From the NCBI RefSeq assembly GCF_028583425.1, contig NC_072805.1, positions 18,858,001-18,922,000 on the forward strand: a DNA stretch of 64,000 bases. The letters run 5' to 3'. Shown here in pieces: positions 55,101 to 64,000 of the stretch; the stretch's first letter is position 1; every line of letters starts with the position of its first letter. The position numbers were made by a program, and so were the translations under genes. Under the pieces are notes generated by a model, which had not been told where the DNA came from, did no database searches, and was given only the letters and a program-made list of their open reading frames with translations. This DNA comes from Eublepharis macularius (lineage: Eukaryota > Chordata > Lepidosauria > Squamata > Eublepharidae).

Positions 55101-58100
55101 ACAAAATAAACTTTTATTTAGTCAAGAAGCGTATTGGTTTCATAAATGTAGTTCTCGGTTCTTAAAGTTACTTCCTATAACCTCATTCACACTGATCTCT
55201 TCTAAGGCTTCACACACAGTTAGCCTCTTTCTTCAACTCAATATTTCTCTCACAGAAATGTTTAAAACTCCTCAGGCAGCACACAGCTAGCCTCTCTTTC
55301 TCTGACTCTCATTCACAGAAATATTAAACCTGCTCAGGCAGCACACAGCTGGCCTCCCTTTCCCTGACTGAGAGCCTTGCTACAAGTGACATTTTACACG
55401 TGAAGGATAAAGGATCATTTTCGCAAGTCTTTCTGGGAACTGAAGTCCCTCTCCCCCACCCCTTTTCCTTTTGTTCCTTCCCCTCGCTGCCTGAAGAGAC
55501 AGAGAAAGCCTGCGGCAACAGCAACTTTTGCAAATCGTTCCTCCAGTCACAAGCCTGCTCTCAATGATCTTTGGGGTAGGCAGCTGCAACTTTCTCAGCT
55601 TTCTCCGGAGCATTCCCCGCCCCCTGCCCCCCCCCCCCAGCAAGACAATTTGCAAAAGCTGATGTTGCCCTAGGCTCACTCTGTCTCTTCAGGCAGCGAG
55701 GGGTTCAGGTTCCACACATAAACGCTTCAACATATTCAGGCAGCCCACAGCCAGCCTGCTTTCTTCTGTCTGAAACCTTTCTCTCTTCACTCTCAGTCTC
55801 AAACTGCATTCACTCCGCCCACTCTCAGTCATCAACCAATCATATCCCTCTCTTTCACCCCCACTCTTCACCTATCTCACACCAAGCATTTAAAGATACA
55901 TGCACACATTTACTTGAAATCATTACAGCATCCTTTTAGGGGGTCTGACACATTAATGCATTTACTGCAGGGGGAAGCCCCACTGGTACACAAACCTTGC
56001 AAAGGCAGTTGGCTGTTTTCCCCCCTGTCATTTTAAGCCTCTCTGGATTCTTGACACTAGTGAGTGACCCCCGCTGCCCATGTTTCATTAGGAAGCAAGT
56101 TAACAATAAATACGTTGTGTCAATTTTTTTCTTCTTGGTACCTCCTCACTTGATACATGTGCTTTGCTTCAGATTTCTGTAATCATAATCCTCTTGGTTG
56201 CATTGACTTATATTGTGTAATCTGCCTTGAGTCGCAAGTGAGAGGGGCAGACTATAAAGAATATAAATAACCGCTCTTTGAATGCAACAGAGCCATTTGT
56301 GGTGCTGTGAAACCCTTAATTTGCTCTGTTGCGGAACATCAGGCAACTGGTATATGGATGTCATACTTGGGGAACTTCATACAAGGATTCCTTCAGCAGA
56401 GGGGCAAATATATCTTCTGAATCAAAAGTCAGCTTCCCAACAGGATCTAAGTGAAGGCAGTAGAAAGCACTGGGGTTAGAATAGTGCCAAGGAGTCCACT
56501 GGGAATAGAATAGAATAGAATAGAATAGAATAGAATAGAATAGAATAGAATAGAAGTTCACAGTGGGGAGATATTCAAAGTGCAGAAGAAAGCTAAATTA
56601 AGGGGAGGGGCTCTGCTGTCCATGTCCCTGCATTCAGAGGTGAGACAGGCAAGCAGAGACGGGGCTCTTCCATTGGTGGCATATTGCCTGCCCTGGAGGC
56701 TTGCGTGGCAGCTCTGCTATTCTCTTTCAGGCATCAGGCTAAAATGTTTCTTTTTTTACCAAGGCTTTTAATTAAGGGGACGATCTTTTTCACTGGTTTT
56801 CACAGCCTGTTTCCATCCTGAGAAATGCGTTATGAGACACCTTCTAAGGGCGCTCTCAGATGTTCTTCTGTTCTTGCTGGGTTTCAAAATGCTGGTTGTT
56901 GGGTTTTTTTTTACAACTTCTGTGGTGTTCATGTTCTTAATTACGTTGTGTTTCATAAGTTGCTTCAAGCAGGATGTGTGGAGAGGCAGCTTGGAAACAG
57001 GCTAAATAAATAAATTAATGGGTTCAGAGTGTCTCATAAGAAGAGCCTTGCTGGATCAGGCCAGTAGACCACCCAACCCAGCAACCTGTTTCACACCTTG
57101 TAGGGCCAACAAATAGAGCGTGGAGGCCGAGTCCTCTCCCTGACGTTGCCTTCAGTGTTGGGATTCCAGGGTTTTACTGAATATGGAGGTCTCTGTTTGC
57201 CTCGTTAATTTCCGTGCCCTTTTCCTTCTCCCTAGGCGATCAGTGTGTTGTTGCTGCCACGCAATATCCCAGCTAGCCTGAACCTCCTCACAAGCATGGT
57301 GGATGACATGTGGCACTACGCAGGGGACCAATCCACTGATGTAAGTCGAAATGTTACGCAGGTGGTGTCTTTTAAAGAACTTTGGAATGCAACAGGAAAA
57401 TGGAAAGCATTTTGCGTTGCATGAAAGCAGCCTTCCATGATGGGTTGAGTGTATTATGCGCTCAAGGCACTGGCTTTTGTCTAACAAATTTGAAGTTTCC
57501 ACCAAAAAGCTTTGGATATGATGGAAGAGAAGGGGCCGTGGCTCAGTGGCAGATCATCTGTTTGGCATGTAGAAGGTCACAGGTTCAGTCCCCAGCATCT
57601 CCATTTAAAAGGACCAAGTGGTGGCTGATGTGAAAGACCTCTGCCTGAGGCCTCAGCTGCCACCCATTAGAGTAGTCAACGCTATCTGTGATAGACTGAG
57701 GATCTGATTCAGGCAGCTTCGTCTGTGGTTCATAGGTGGTTTTTAATTGTAAGCTGCCTCAAGTAGGATTGTAGTAACGGCACGAGACCCAGATCCAGAT
57801 GCAAAGTCTGTCCCTCCTTTCAGAGGCGAGGGCTTTATTGGAAAGTTTTCAGGAAGTCCCGGAAAAGAGCAATGACCAAATATGTCTATAGCAGCAGTTA
57901 CACATTCCAAACCAGTCGCAGCCAACTAAGCAAATATGCTGTGATCAGGCTTTTGTCTTATTTATGAAGCATAGCGAGAGGAACACAGTGGACCTTAAGA
58001 CATGTAAGAATATTACTTAGAGTGTATGGGAATATTGTGCTCTGAGAAGGATGAGAGACTTAGATGAAACATATTAAACTACTCCCTGATTCTTCCTGTG

Positions 58101-61100
58101 TGGCATGCCAACTGACCAGGAGACCAGGAATGTAGAAATGTAAAGAGTCAGCGTGTAGACTGTGTGGTGTGCCAACTCCATGCCTACATAGGATTCTGAA
58201 AAGGCAGCGTAGAAGTAGGCTCAATAAATAATGGTATAACATGTACGTTGCTATTGCATTATTTTTATTTATTAATTTACTTCATTTATACCCCACTTTT
58301 CTCCCCAGTGGGGCCTAGACATTCTCCTGTCTTCTATTTTATCCTCGCAACAACTCTGTGGTGTAGGTTAGGCTAGAGTGTGTGGCTAGCCCCGGGTCAC
58401 CCAGGGAGCCTCCATGGCAGAGTGGGGGCTTGAACCTGGAGTCTCCCAGATCTTAGTCTGAGACTTTTATTGCTACATCATGCCAGCTCTTTCCATTAGC
58501 AGTAAGACGGGCAATTTCCATCATATCAGCCTCCCTATTAGATAAGCGTGGATTAGATAAATGTGAATGGAACAGGAACTGAAATGACAGAAGTTGAAAT
58601 GACTGGAAGGGGGTCCTACAGATAAGAGGGCCCCCTGTGATGTGCAAGAAAAGCCTTCATTAATCAGTGTGGACTGTGGGTTGCTCATTTGTGCTGCCCT
58701 TACGTCGCCAGCAAATGTTGGCAGGAGAGAACAGCATGCAGGTTTCACCTGCTGAGCGTTTGCATAGGTCTAACCACGGATGTAAATTCACCTTTACCGT
58801 AGTTGGTGTTAAGACTGGTGCACATCTAACACTCCCCATGGTTAGTTCCAAAAAGGAGGAAGAAATTCCAGGCTTGCCTGTCACCTGACAAATCAGGACC
58901 CAAGATGGATAACAGCCATGTCACAAAGTAGAATAAATATCAAAACATGAAAACTGCATTAAAATAACCAATGTGGGGGCATTGTACGCATGGTCAGAAA
59001 ATACTTCTTTGTTTGCCCGGGCTGCAACTGCCTCTAAAAGCTTTATAAAATAATTCAGTTTTACAGCTTTGCTGAAAAGCCAGGAGGGTAGAAGCCCCCC
59101 CTGACCTTTTCCAGGAGGCTAGTCCTCAAGTAAAGGGTAGTCACCAAAAGGTCTGAGCTTGGGCATTTGGAGAATAAATCCTGGACAGAGGAGGTGCAGA
59201 CAAGAGACCCTACTGGGAGAAGCAAAGCTGCCCCATGGGAATATGCAGGGAGAGGTGGTCCTTCGGGCATGTGGGCCTGAAGGGTTCTAAAGAGCCCTGA
59301 GAGCTGATGTAATGTAGCCGTTAGAGAGCCAGACTAGGATTTGGGAGATCTAGGTTCAAATCCTCACCCTGCCGCGGAGGCTCACAGGGTGACCTTGGGC
59401 CACTTGCACAGCCTCAGCCCAACCTGCAGGAGAGAAGAATGATGTAGGCTGCTCTGGATCTCCGTTGGGGAGAATGGTGGGGAATGCATGAAGTCAATAA
59501 AGATAAGCACCTTCACCTTGAACTGGATCCAGATACAAATAGACAGCCAGTTATGGGACGTTGGAATGGGAGTAATATGGTCACACTGGCTAGTCTCTGG
59601 AAACAAACAGGCTGCTGCGTTTGGCATCAGCTAAGGTTTCTGGAGCATCTTCAAGGGAAATGAGAGAAAGAAGCAGACAAATGCAAGGAGCACTTCTGAT
59701 CTGCGATTTTGAGGTTGGGCAGCGTTATGACTCCACTGGTCCCACGGAGACTAGAAAATGGAGTTCTTTTTGTAATGAACGGCGAGCTTTTCACAAGGCC
59801 AGTCTCTGAGCCAGATGCTGCATTGCAAGCCAACATAGTGACCACATTTGATAATGTGCAGCCGTGTACCTGTCAGCCTTATTTATGTATTGCATTTCTT
59901 TCTGAACATACCCAGGTGGTATGCAATAAAAGATTTATTTTAAAAAACACATTAAAAACAACAGTAATAATAATGCAAAAAGGAACCATGCAAATGAAAC
60001 GGAGGTTTTAGAAGGGGATATATTTAAACCTGGCTGCAAAAAAACAGTTCCTATTGTATTAGGCTTTTTAATTATAAAGTTGTTTTCTTTTTAGAGAATT
60101 AACAGGGAGGGTTCTTTATTTTAAATGACACAGGGACAACTCGGGCATTCACCAGCTCAAAACTCAGCTGTGTTGCTTGGGTCTTCTGCCCCCAGCTGGG
60201 CTGACAGAAAATAAAAGCCAGTCGAAAGCCATTCTTAAACAGCTGCCTAAAAATACCCAGGACTTATAAGAGCCATCATCTTTTTGACAGGACATAAAAG
60301 CAAAGTAAATTATATCTTAATTAAAGCAATTAATGAATTACTCAATCCATTATAAACATGAGAAGGGGTAGGAAGAACTTCTGTTTTCTAATGAATGGCT
60401 TTAATAAACATGTGCGAAAATAAAATAGCAGCCGCTGCAGAGAAAAAATAAAGTATCACAGAGGCAAATTAAAGAAATAAACCAGGAAGCCAAATAAAAG
60501 ATGGTGATCTCGCACCAGGAAACAAAAGTTTTTGGAGTCTGCAAATTGTGGCTGTGCTTTTAAGAATCGATCATAGAATGCTAGGTCTAGTTTACTTTGT
60601 TTTCAGTTGTCCCAAAGACTATGTGGGAAAAGATTGCTCATTTAAAGCTTCCTAATATGGATTCAGACCATTGGTGTGTCGAAGTCAGTATTGTCTACTC
60701 TGAATGGCAACAACTCTCTCCAAGGTCTCCGGTGCAAGTCTTTCATACAATCTACTACCTGATCCTTTTTTTAACTGGAGATGCTGGGAACTGAACCTTG
60801 CACTCTCTGCTTGCAAAACAGATGCTCTCTCCCCAGAGCCACAATCCCTCCTATAAACTTTCAGGTCTTTGTTCAGCACTAGCGAGCAGTTCTACTTAGA
60901 TCTTTGAGGAGCTGCAAACTGATCCCATGTGCCACACTGAAGAGAGATGATGGGTGGGTGAGGGAATGCCAGCCTGATTGGTTTCTGTTGAGGAATGGTG
61001 CGCGCGTGCCTTTTAAGTTTCTTGCTACTCTGGTAGACTGAATGAAAAGGTGATTCGTTATCAGCTCTCTTATACATGGCAGAGATTCAGTAATTGGTTC

Positions 61101-63887
61101 ACTTTCGCTGGCATACGTCCAATAGATATTGGTCCAGAGAGAAAGTCACTTCCTCGCTGATCCAGAGGTGCAGGATTAGATTTGCTAAAGCACAAAGGAC
61201 ACTCTTACAAAGAACTTAGATGAATGAAAGAATTTTCTGTCCCTGAGATGGATGTGCCTCGTTGTCAGAGAATCCCTTGAAATACTGCTGGAAATCATAG
61301 AATATTACAGTGCAGCGATGTGCAACATTTGGCTGTGTGGCTGGCTGCTTGCCCAACGCCAAGCCAAATAGCGTTAGGCAAGCAGCCAAAAATACTTCTT
61401 TCTCTGCAGTCTTGGCTGACACACTGAAGCCATGTGATAAACAGAAGTTTTATTTTCATTGGAAGCCTTTTAGGTACAGGTGAGTTTTCAGGATGAGGCG
61501 TTCCCAGCACTGTCCCAAGAACCACATTCATTCATAGAAACACTGGTTGGTGTCTTGTTTGATGTTTAATCTACATTTGCGCATTTAATATATGAATATT
61601 GGATACCGTGTAGGCATCAGAGAGGCAAAGATCATGTTCTGAAGTCGGATGTAGATCTCAGATTATTTTTCAAGTTTGTAGCATGTACAACAGAGTCCTG
61701 GATTCCTGGTGACACTTTAAAGGCTGACAGATCTATTGCGGTACATGTTTTTGTGAACCAGAACCCACTTATTCAGGAGCATGAAGTGTGATCCAACAAT
61801 AAATAGTTGTAGGCAATCTGAACATGGTCTCAAAACGTCAGACCATACCTCTAGCATTTAGTGGCCTTCTGGCCCCAATGTTTATGGTTTTTCTTCCTGA
61901 TCTCACATGAACCCATAAATCTCTGTTATACTGAATCGGCCCATTGGTCCATCAAGGCCAGTATTGTCTACTCAGACTGGCAGTGGCTCTTCAGGGTTCC
62001 AGGTTGAGGTCTTTCACATCACTTATTACCTAATCCTTTTAAACTGGAGGTGCTGGGGATTGAACCTGGGACCTTCTGCATGCCAAGGAGATGCTCTGCC
62101 ACTGAGCTGCTTGCCCCTCCTCTGTACCAGCCATGCAGATACTAAGATAAGAGCCGAGATCATTCACGAAAGTAATAACTGCTGATGATGTAACTTTTCT
62201 AGTTCTTGCTGATCTAAGAACTGTTGTAAGAGAGATCCCTAAACTATTGTATAGCTCATCGTTCTGATTTAATGAATTATTATTTTGTTATTGGGCTGCT
62301 CTTGATTACATCTCTGTTTATAAAAGCCTATAGAAGTGCAGAAGTTAATACTGGATACAAAAATACAGAATCTCAAGAATCGGCTTTTTAAAAATAAATT
62401 TCTAGCCATTAAGCTTGTTCAGATGAACTTGAAAGTAAGTGGATAACATTTGGTGAAATCTTAAGGCCAGAGGAGGCCAAGTTGTATTTTTTTGGTCAGT
62501 GTTATGGTTGCCAACTGAATAGCCAGAAAAACAAGAGCCAAAGGTGGTTTTAATTTTTTTTTCATACTCACCCAGGTTTTTGGGGTATGTTTTAAGCTAT
62601 GTAACTTAGGTAAATAGACTTTTGCAATGGTCCAAATATAGCCTTCCTCAAGAGTTGGCTATATTGTTCATGGAGTGATGCTTTAAAGCCCACGTAGCGC
62701 TCTCCTCTCCGTTACTAACAAAATAGAACTATATATTGCAAAGTAAGCACAATTGTGAACTTGTTTAGTTTGCATATGTTTTTACAGGTTCATAATTTCT
62801 TGCTGTGAAATTTGTGCTATGCTAAGCACAGAAATTTTGGATATTTTGTAAATAGTGCAGAGTATACCAAGTGCTGGGCCTATTGCTAACAAGAGGGAAA
62901 ATACCATGTATGCGTTTCTCTCCGTCTGCTGTTGAAATCTTAATTTCTTGCTGATGTTTGCATAATGTTGGTCTCTTGCCTTTGCAGCTTAATTGGTATA
63001 CCCGCCGGGCAGTGCTGGCTGGCATTTACAACACTACAGAGCTGGTGATGCTTCAGGACTCTTCTCCTGACTTTGAGGAGACCTGGTCCTTCCTAGAAAA
63101 CCGAGTTGCCGATGCCATGAACATGGGTCACACAGCGAAGCAGGTGAAGCAGTAATGCCAGGTTTTAAAAGAAATGTATTCTTGCACTGATCATGTGAGC
63201 TGTTGTGTTGGCCAGATTCACCTACAGATTTTCTTCTTTTAAAATCAGAAGTAACTTCACTTAACTGCTCATGCAGTACCTTTGCCGTTAATTAGACTGT
63301 CTTTTATTCCTTGATGCTAAGGGTTTTGGGGTCCACTGAACATTTCTAGCATCTGACATTTCAATCACCTGAAAACGGCTTCTCATTTCATATTTTGCAT
63401 TAGCTGTATGTAGGGCTGTGCACATCTAAAAGAATAAACATTTGAGAAGATGTTTAGCTCACCAGTTGATTAAAATGGCCCATGGGGCAGCTTACAAAAT
63501 GTAAAAGAACAAAATGCAATTGTTAAACAGCAGCAGCACACTTCATTGCATTTGTTGAGACACTTCTTCCTGGAGATTTCTGAGCAAGCTTAACTTCACC
63601 GCACTTAGTTCCAGAGCTGCCTAGTTACATTTGCCCAGAGCATTGCTGCGTCATCACTATCTTGAGATCCCAATTGGATCCTATTTGGATGCCTCTGCTG
63701 TGCCCTTTCCAATTTACAGAGTCCCTTCCAACTCAGTAACACTAGCTGGCTGTGCTGATGCCAACGATTCTTGCTTGGTTTATCAATAAGTGTGGAAGAA
63801 TGGTAAGAGAGCCCCTGTGCTTGTGTTTCCTAGGTGCAGGCGACAGGAGCAGCGCTCGTCCAGGGACTCATGGGTGCCGCTGTGACT
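46103..63887 (+). CDS. COQ9: COQ9, ubiquinone biosynthesis lipid-binding protein, eight exons (C-terminal exon outside window)
   Basis: COQ9 is a mitochondrial matrix protein of TetR-like fold that binds lipids and presents the ubiquinone intermediate to the hydroxylase COQ7. Exons: 46103-46163, 48249-48411, 50466-50601, 52833-52975, 53684-53768, 57236-57340, 62988-63143 and 63834-63887. All have GT-AG borders and consistent phases, giving 301 residues with no stop; the family's last 11 or so residues should lie in a following exon. The N-terminus is Arg-rich and free of acids ([20 protein letters not shown]), as for a mitochondrial presequence. An acidic linker ([18 protein letters not shown]) leads to the conserved domain: [78 protein letters not shown] and [22 protein letters not shown] holds the surface tryptophan known to matter for COQ7 contact. 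Confidence 0.96.
46690..46853. mobile_element. hAT-type MITE, CAGGGCTTTTTTTT family, copy 3 (short)
   Basis: Starts CAGGGGGTTTTTTTTCTGG and ends CTGAAAAAAAAGCCCTG. An exact 8-bp target duplication, CCTGTAGT, stands at 46682-46689 and 46854-46861. At 164 bp it keeps only the end regions, including the AACCCCGTTCCACCACGTTG block. Confidence 0.9.
47375..47480 (-). mobile_element. Penelope-like tail with hammerhead-like core
   Basis: In reverse complement: GCATCTGACAAAGGGCACTT, GGCTCTCAAAGATTATACCC, then GGCCTTTAAGGTGCTTCTGA. The CTGACAA box, a hairpin (AGGGC/GCTCT) and CAAAG repeat the layout of the 9-kb copy with different stem bases. Confidence 0.5.
48249..48411 (+). CDS. COQ9: COQ9 exon 2
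   Basis: Acceptor TGTTTCAG, donor GTAACC. Residues 21-74: [19 protein letters not shown], then the Gln/Pro-rich variable linker to PPYSRP. It completes the presequence. Confidence 0.92.
48633..48880 (-). mobile_element. CORE/MIR-type SINE with L2-like tail
   Basis: In reverse complement: head GTGTGGTGCAGTAGTTAGAA, B box region GGTTTAAATCCC, core CTCTCAGCCTAACCTACCTC, end AGCTGCTTTGGGTCCCTGTC. Confidence 0.75.
49508..49735 (+). mobile_element. CR1 LINE 3' fragment
   Basis: CACCTTGGGGTCAGGTAGCA, GCTGGAGGTTGGACTAGATG, then CCAACCCTATGTTTCTATGA and TTCC, the CR1 terminal repeat. Confidence 0.85.
49772..50012 (-). mobile_element. CORE/MIR-type SINE with L2-like tail
   Basis: In reverse complement: head GTGTAGTGTAGTGGTTAAGA, B box GGTTCAAATCC, core CTCTCAGCCTAACCTACCTC, end TTTTGGGTCCCCATTGTGGA and an A/T tail. 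Confidence 0.8.
50466..50601 (+). CDS. COQ9: COQ9 exon 3
   Basis: Acceptor TCTCCTAG, donor GTATGC. Residues 75-120: acidic [17 protein letters not shown], then [13 protein letters not shown] and AIAEGAK, the start of the TetR-like domain. Confidence 0.95.
50880..50990 (-). mobile_element. Possible Penelope-related tail, degraded
   Basis: In reverse complement: CCAGCCTGAAGAAGACTTGC, then TCATTTGATTGGTCCTAATA and AAAAGTGATTATG. It has the same design as the other tails (CTGA box, then a GGTTAGTC-like box and AATAAA) but the hairpin is gone. Confidence 0.3.
51232..51529 (-). mobile_element. 3'-terminal L1 fragment
   Basis: About 300 bases match the 3' end of the full-length L1 (shared block ATCGACTTCCAACAGCTTTC and the C-rich run on the plus strand), with a poly(A) tail in reverse complement. 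A 10-bp target duplication, CAATATTTGC, lies at 51222-51231 and 51530-51539. A 5'-truncated insertion. Confidence 0.85.
52833..52975 (+). CDS. COQ9: COQ9 exon 4
   Basis: Acceptor CTTTTAG, donor GTAAGT. Residues 121-167 plus two bases: [19 protein letters not shown] through LVQLGQA. Confidence 0.95.
53684..53768 (+). CDS. COQ9: COQ9 exon 5
   Basis: Acceptor CTTCAAG, donor GTACAA (weak at +5). Residues 168-196: [20 protein letters not shown], then IPYIEKWPQ. Confidence 0.95.
53835..54085 (-). mobile_element. CORE/MIR-type SINE
   Basis: In reverse complement: head GTGTAGTGGTTAAGAGTGCA, B box GGGTTTGATTCC, core TGAGTGACCTGGGGTCAGTC, end GTGCATTAAGTTGTCCTGAA. A close relative of the SINE at 12657. 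Confidence 0.82.
54546..54705 (-). mobile_element. tRNA-derived SINE, 3' part
   Basis: Plus strand AAGCTGCCTTATCCTGAATC, AGACCATTGGCCCATCAAGG and CTGATCCTTTTAACTGGAGA: the 3' half of the GGCTCAGTGG family in reverse. Confidence 0.75.
55481..55702. repeat. Foldback element with perfect 24-bp arms
   Basis: Arms 55481-55504 (core CTGCCTGAAGAGACAGAG) and 55679-55702 are exact reverse complements. The pairing continues inward imperfectly (GCAACTTTTGCAAAT against ATTTGCAAAAGCTGATG). Noncoding, with a C run inside (55628-55639). Confidence 0.75.
56503..56555. repeat. (AATAG)n pentanucleotide microsatellite
   Basis: About ten perfect units of AATAG. Likely polymorphic. Confidence 0.95.
57036..57180 (-). 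mobile_element. CR1/L3-like LINE 3' fragment
   Basis: AAGAAGAGCCTTGCTGGATC, AGCAACCTGTTTCACACCTT, GTAGGGCCAACAAATAGAGC and GAATATGGAGGT, as in the copy at 39378. Confidence 0.6.
57236..57340 (+). CDS. COQ9: COQ9 exon 6
   Basis: Acceptor CTCCCTAG, donor GTAAGT. Residues 197-231: [20 protein letters not shown], then [15 protein letters not shown]. Confidence 0.96.
57530..57735 (+). mobile_element. tRNA-derived SINE (GGCTCAGTGG family), near full length
   Basis: Head GGCCGTGGCTCAGTGGCAGA (A box) and B box GGTTCAGTCCC, then GATGTGAAAGACCTCTGCCT and the end GATCTGATTCAGGCAGCTTC. It is Ala-tRNA-like in outline but cannot form a full cloverleaf, so it is not a tRNA gene. Confidence 0.82.
58262..58490 (-). 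mobile_element. CORE/MIR-type SINE with L2-like tail
   Basis: In reverse complement: B box region GGTTCAAGCCCC, core GGGTGACCCGGGGCTAGCCA, end GGCCCCACTGGGGAGAAAAG and an A/T tail. Confidence 0.78.
59308..59490 (+). mobile_element. CORE/MIR-type SINE
   Basis: Head TGTAGCCGTTAGAGAGCCAG, B box GGTTCAAATCC, core GGGTGACCTTGGGCCACTTG, end ATCTCCGTTGGGGAGAATGG. Confidence 0.75.
60655..60850 (-). mobile_element. tRNA-derived SINE (GGCTCAGTGG family)
   Basis: Plus strand ATTCAGACCATTGGTGTGTC, ACTGGAGATGCTGGGAACTG and AACCTTGCACTCTCTGCTTG, then AGATGCTCTCTCCCCAGAGC: the family in reverse complement, with head and tail both present. Confidence 0.78.
61700..61790 (-). mobile_element. Penelope-like tail with degenerate hammerhead-like core
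   Basis: In reverse complement: CTGAATAAGTGGGTTCTGGT, TCACAAAAACATGTACCGCA, ATAGATCTGTCAGCC, then TTTAAAGTGTCACCAGG. The CTGA box, a 7-bp hairpin (GTGGGTT/GGTTCAC) and AAAA follow the order of the other copies. Confidence 0.45.
61919..62118 (-). mobile_element. tRNA-derived SINE (GGCTCAGTGG family), near full length
   Basis: Plus strand TGAATCGGCCCATTGGTCCA, AACTGGAGGTGCTGGGGATT, GAACCTGGGACCTTCTGCAT, then GCTCTGCCACTGAGCTGC (reverse of the A box). Confidence 0.82.
62988..63143 (+). CDS. COQ9: COQ9 exon 7
   Basis: Acceptor CTTTGCAG, donor GTGAAG. Residues 232-283: [37 protein letters not shown] and NMGHTAKQ. Confidence 0.96.
63144..63833 (+). other. COQ9: COQ9 intron 7
   Basis: I see no repeat, RNA gene or regulatory site that I can support in this 690-bp intron. 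Confidence 0.7.
63834..63887 (+). CDS. COQ9: COQ9 exon 8
   Basis: Acceptor GTTTCCTAG, donor GTAAGT. Residues 284-301: [18 protein letters not shown], part of the C-terminal membrane-binding helix region. The last exon lies beyond 64000. Confidence 0.94.
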
Positions 63888-64000
63888 GTAAGTAATGTCA
63901 GAAGCAAAATTTCGTCAGGTTGGTGTCCTCATACAGAAGCTGGCCATTCATCCTTCTCACTCGCCTCTTCTTTGTGACCTGAACATCTGTTGTTTCATTT

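Larger units (their letters stand above)
53769..57235 (+). other. COQ9: COQ9 intron 5
   Basis: Contains SINEs (53835-54085, 54546-54705), a foldback (55481-55702), an (AATAG)n run and a CR1/L3-like piece (57036-57180). Nothing recognised at 54086-54545, 54706-55374 and 55703-56214. Confidence 0.75.
57341..62987 (+). other. COQ9: COQ9 intron 6
   Basis: The longest COQ9 intron. It holds tRNA-derived SINEs (57530, 60655, 61919), CORE SINEs (58262, 59308) and a Penelope-like tail (61700-61790). Nothing recognised at 57736-58261, 58491-59307, 59491-60654, 60851-61699 and 62119-62987. Confidence 0.75.

Noticed and set aside
56503-56555. A CRISPR-like or satellite array
   Set aside because: It is a simple AATAG microsatellite without spacers; no CRISPR array occurs in this eukaryotic window.
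57530-57600. A tRNA gene (A and B box matches)
   Set aside because: The boxes belong to a SINE head; the arms do not pair into a cloverleaf and the SINE body follows directly. The same holds for the heads at 24950, 40389 and the CORE SINEs.

Overview
The window is vertebrate nuclear DNA, most likely from a squamate reptile (lizard type). Three conserved single-copy genes with ordinary GT-AG introns lie in a dense background of repeats. The repeats include Sauria SINEs with the Bov-B-like tail, CR1, L2 and L1 LINEs, tRNA- and 5S-derived SINEs, hAT-type MITEs and a chromodomain Ty3/Gypsy element. I cannot place it to genus.

Layout. From 1 to about 24.3 kb is the 3' part of FA2H (fatty acid 2-hydroxylase, + strand). 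Its exon 6 (9578-9830) and last exon 7 (19942-20021) are present, and an unusually long 3' UTR may follow, because the first AATAAA I find is at 24272. The preceding intron carries a full-length L1 in antisense (493-6633) with both ORFs open and a 16-bp target-site duplication. Intron 6 carries a rearranged Ty3/Gypsy chromovirus fossil (12111-18656) whose body runs opposite to its LTRs. From about 27.45 to 45.9 kb is CIAPIN1 (anamorsin, - strand), with eight coding exons giving a complete 308-residue protein. From 46103 onward is COQ9 (+ strand), with eight coding exons covering 301 residues; the last short exon should lie just beyond the window.

How the genes relate. FA2H and CIAPIN1 converge, with about 3 kb of repeat-rich DNA between their likely poly(A) signals. 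CIAPIN1 and COQ9 are head to head across a GC-rich region of under 300 bp, the same pairing as on human chromosome 16. It carries two YY1-type motifs, one of them overlapping the COQ9 start codon. COQ9 (ubiquinone synthesis in mitochondria) and CIAPIN1 (cytosolic iron-sulfur assembly) are both housekeeping genes, which suits a shared promoter. FA2H makes 2-hydroxy fatty acids for sphingolipids and has no evident functional link to them.

Most notable signals: a family of short retroelement tails with a hammerhead-ribozyme-like core whose stem II pairs in three divergent copies; one of these tails lying directly against the FA2H exon 6 splice acceptor; an apparently intact L1 with overlapping ORF1 stop and ORF2 start; the inverted organisation of the Gypsy fossil; and several MITEs whose exact target-site duplications show hAT-type insertion.
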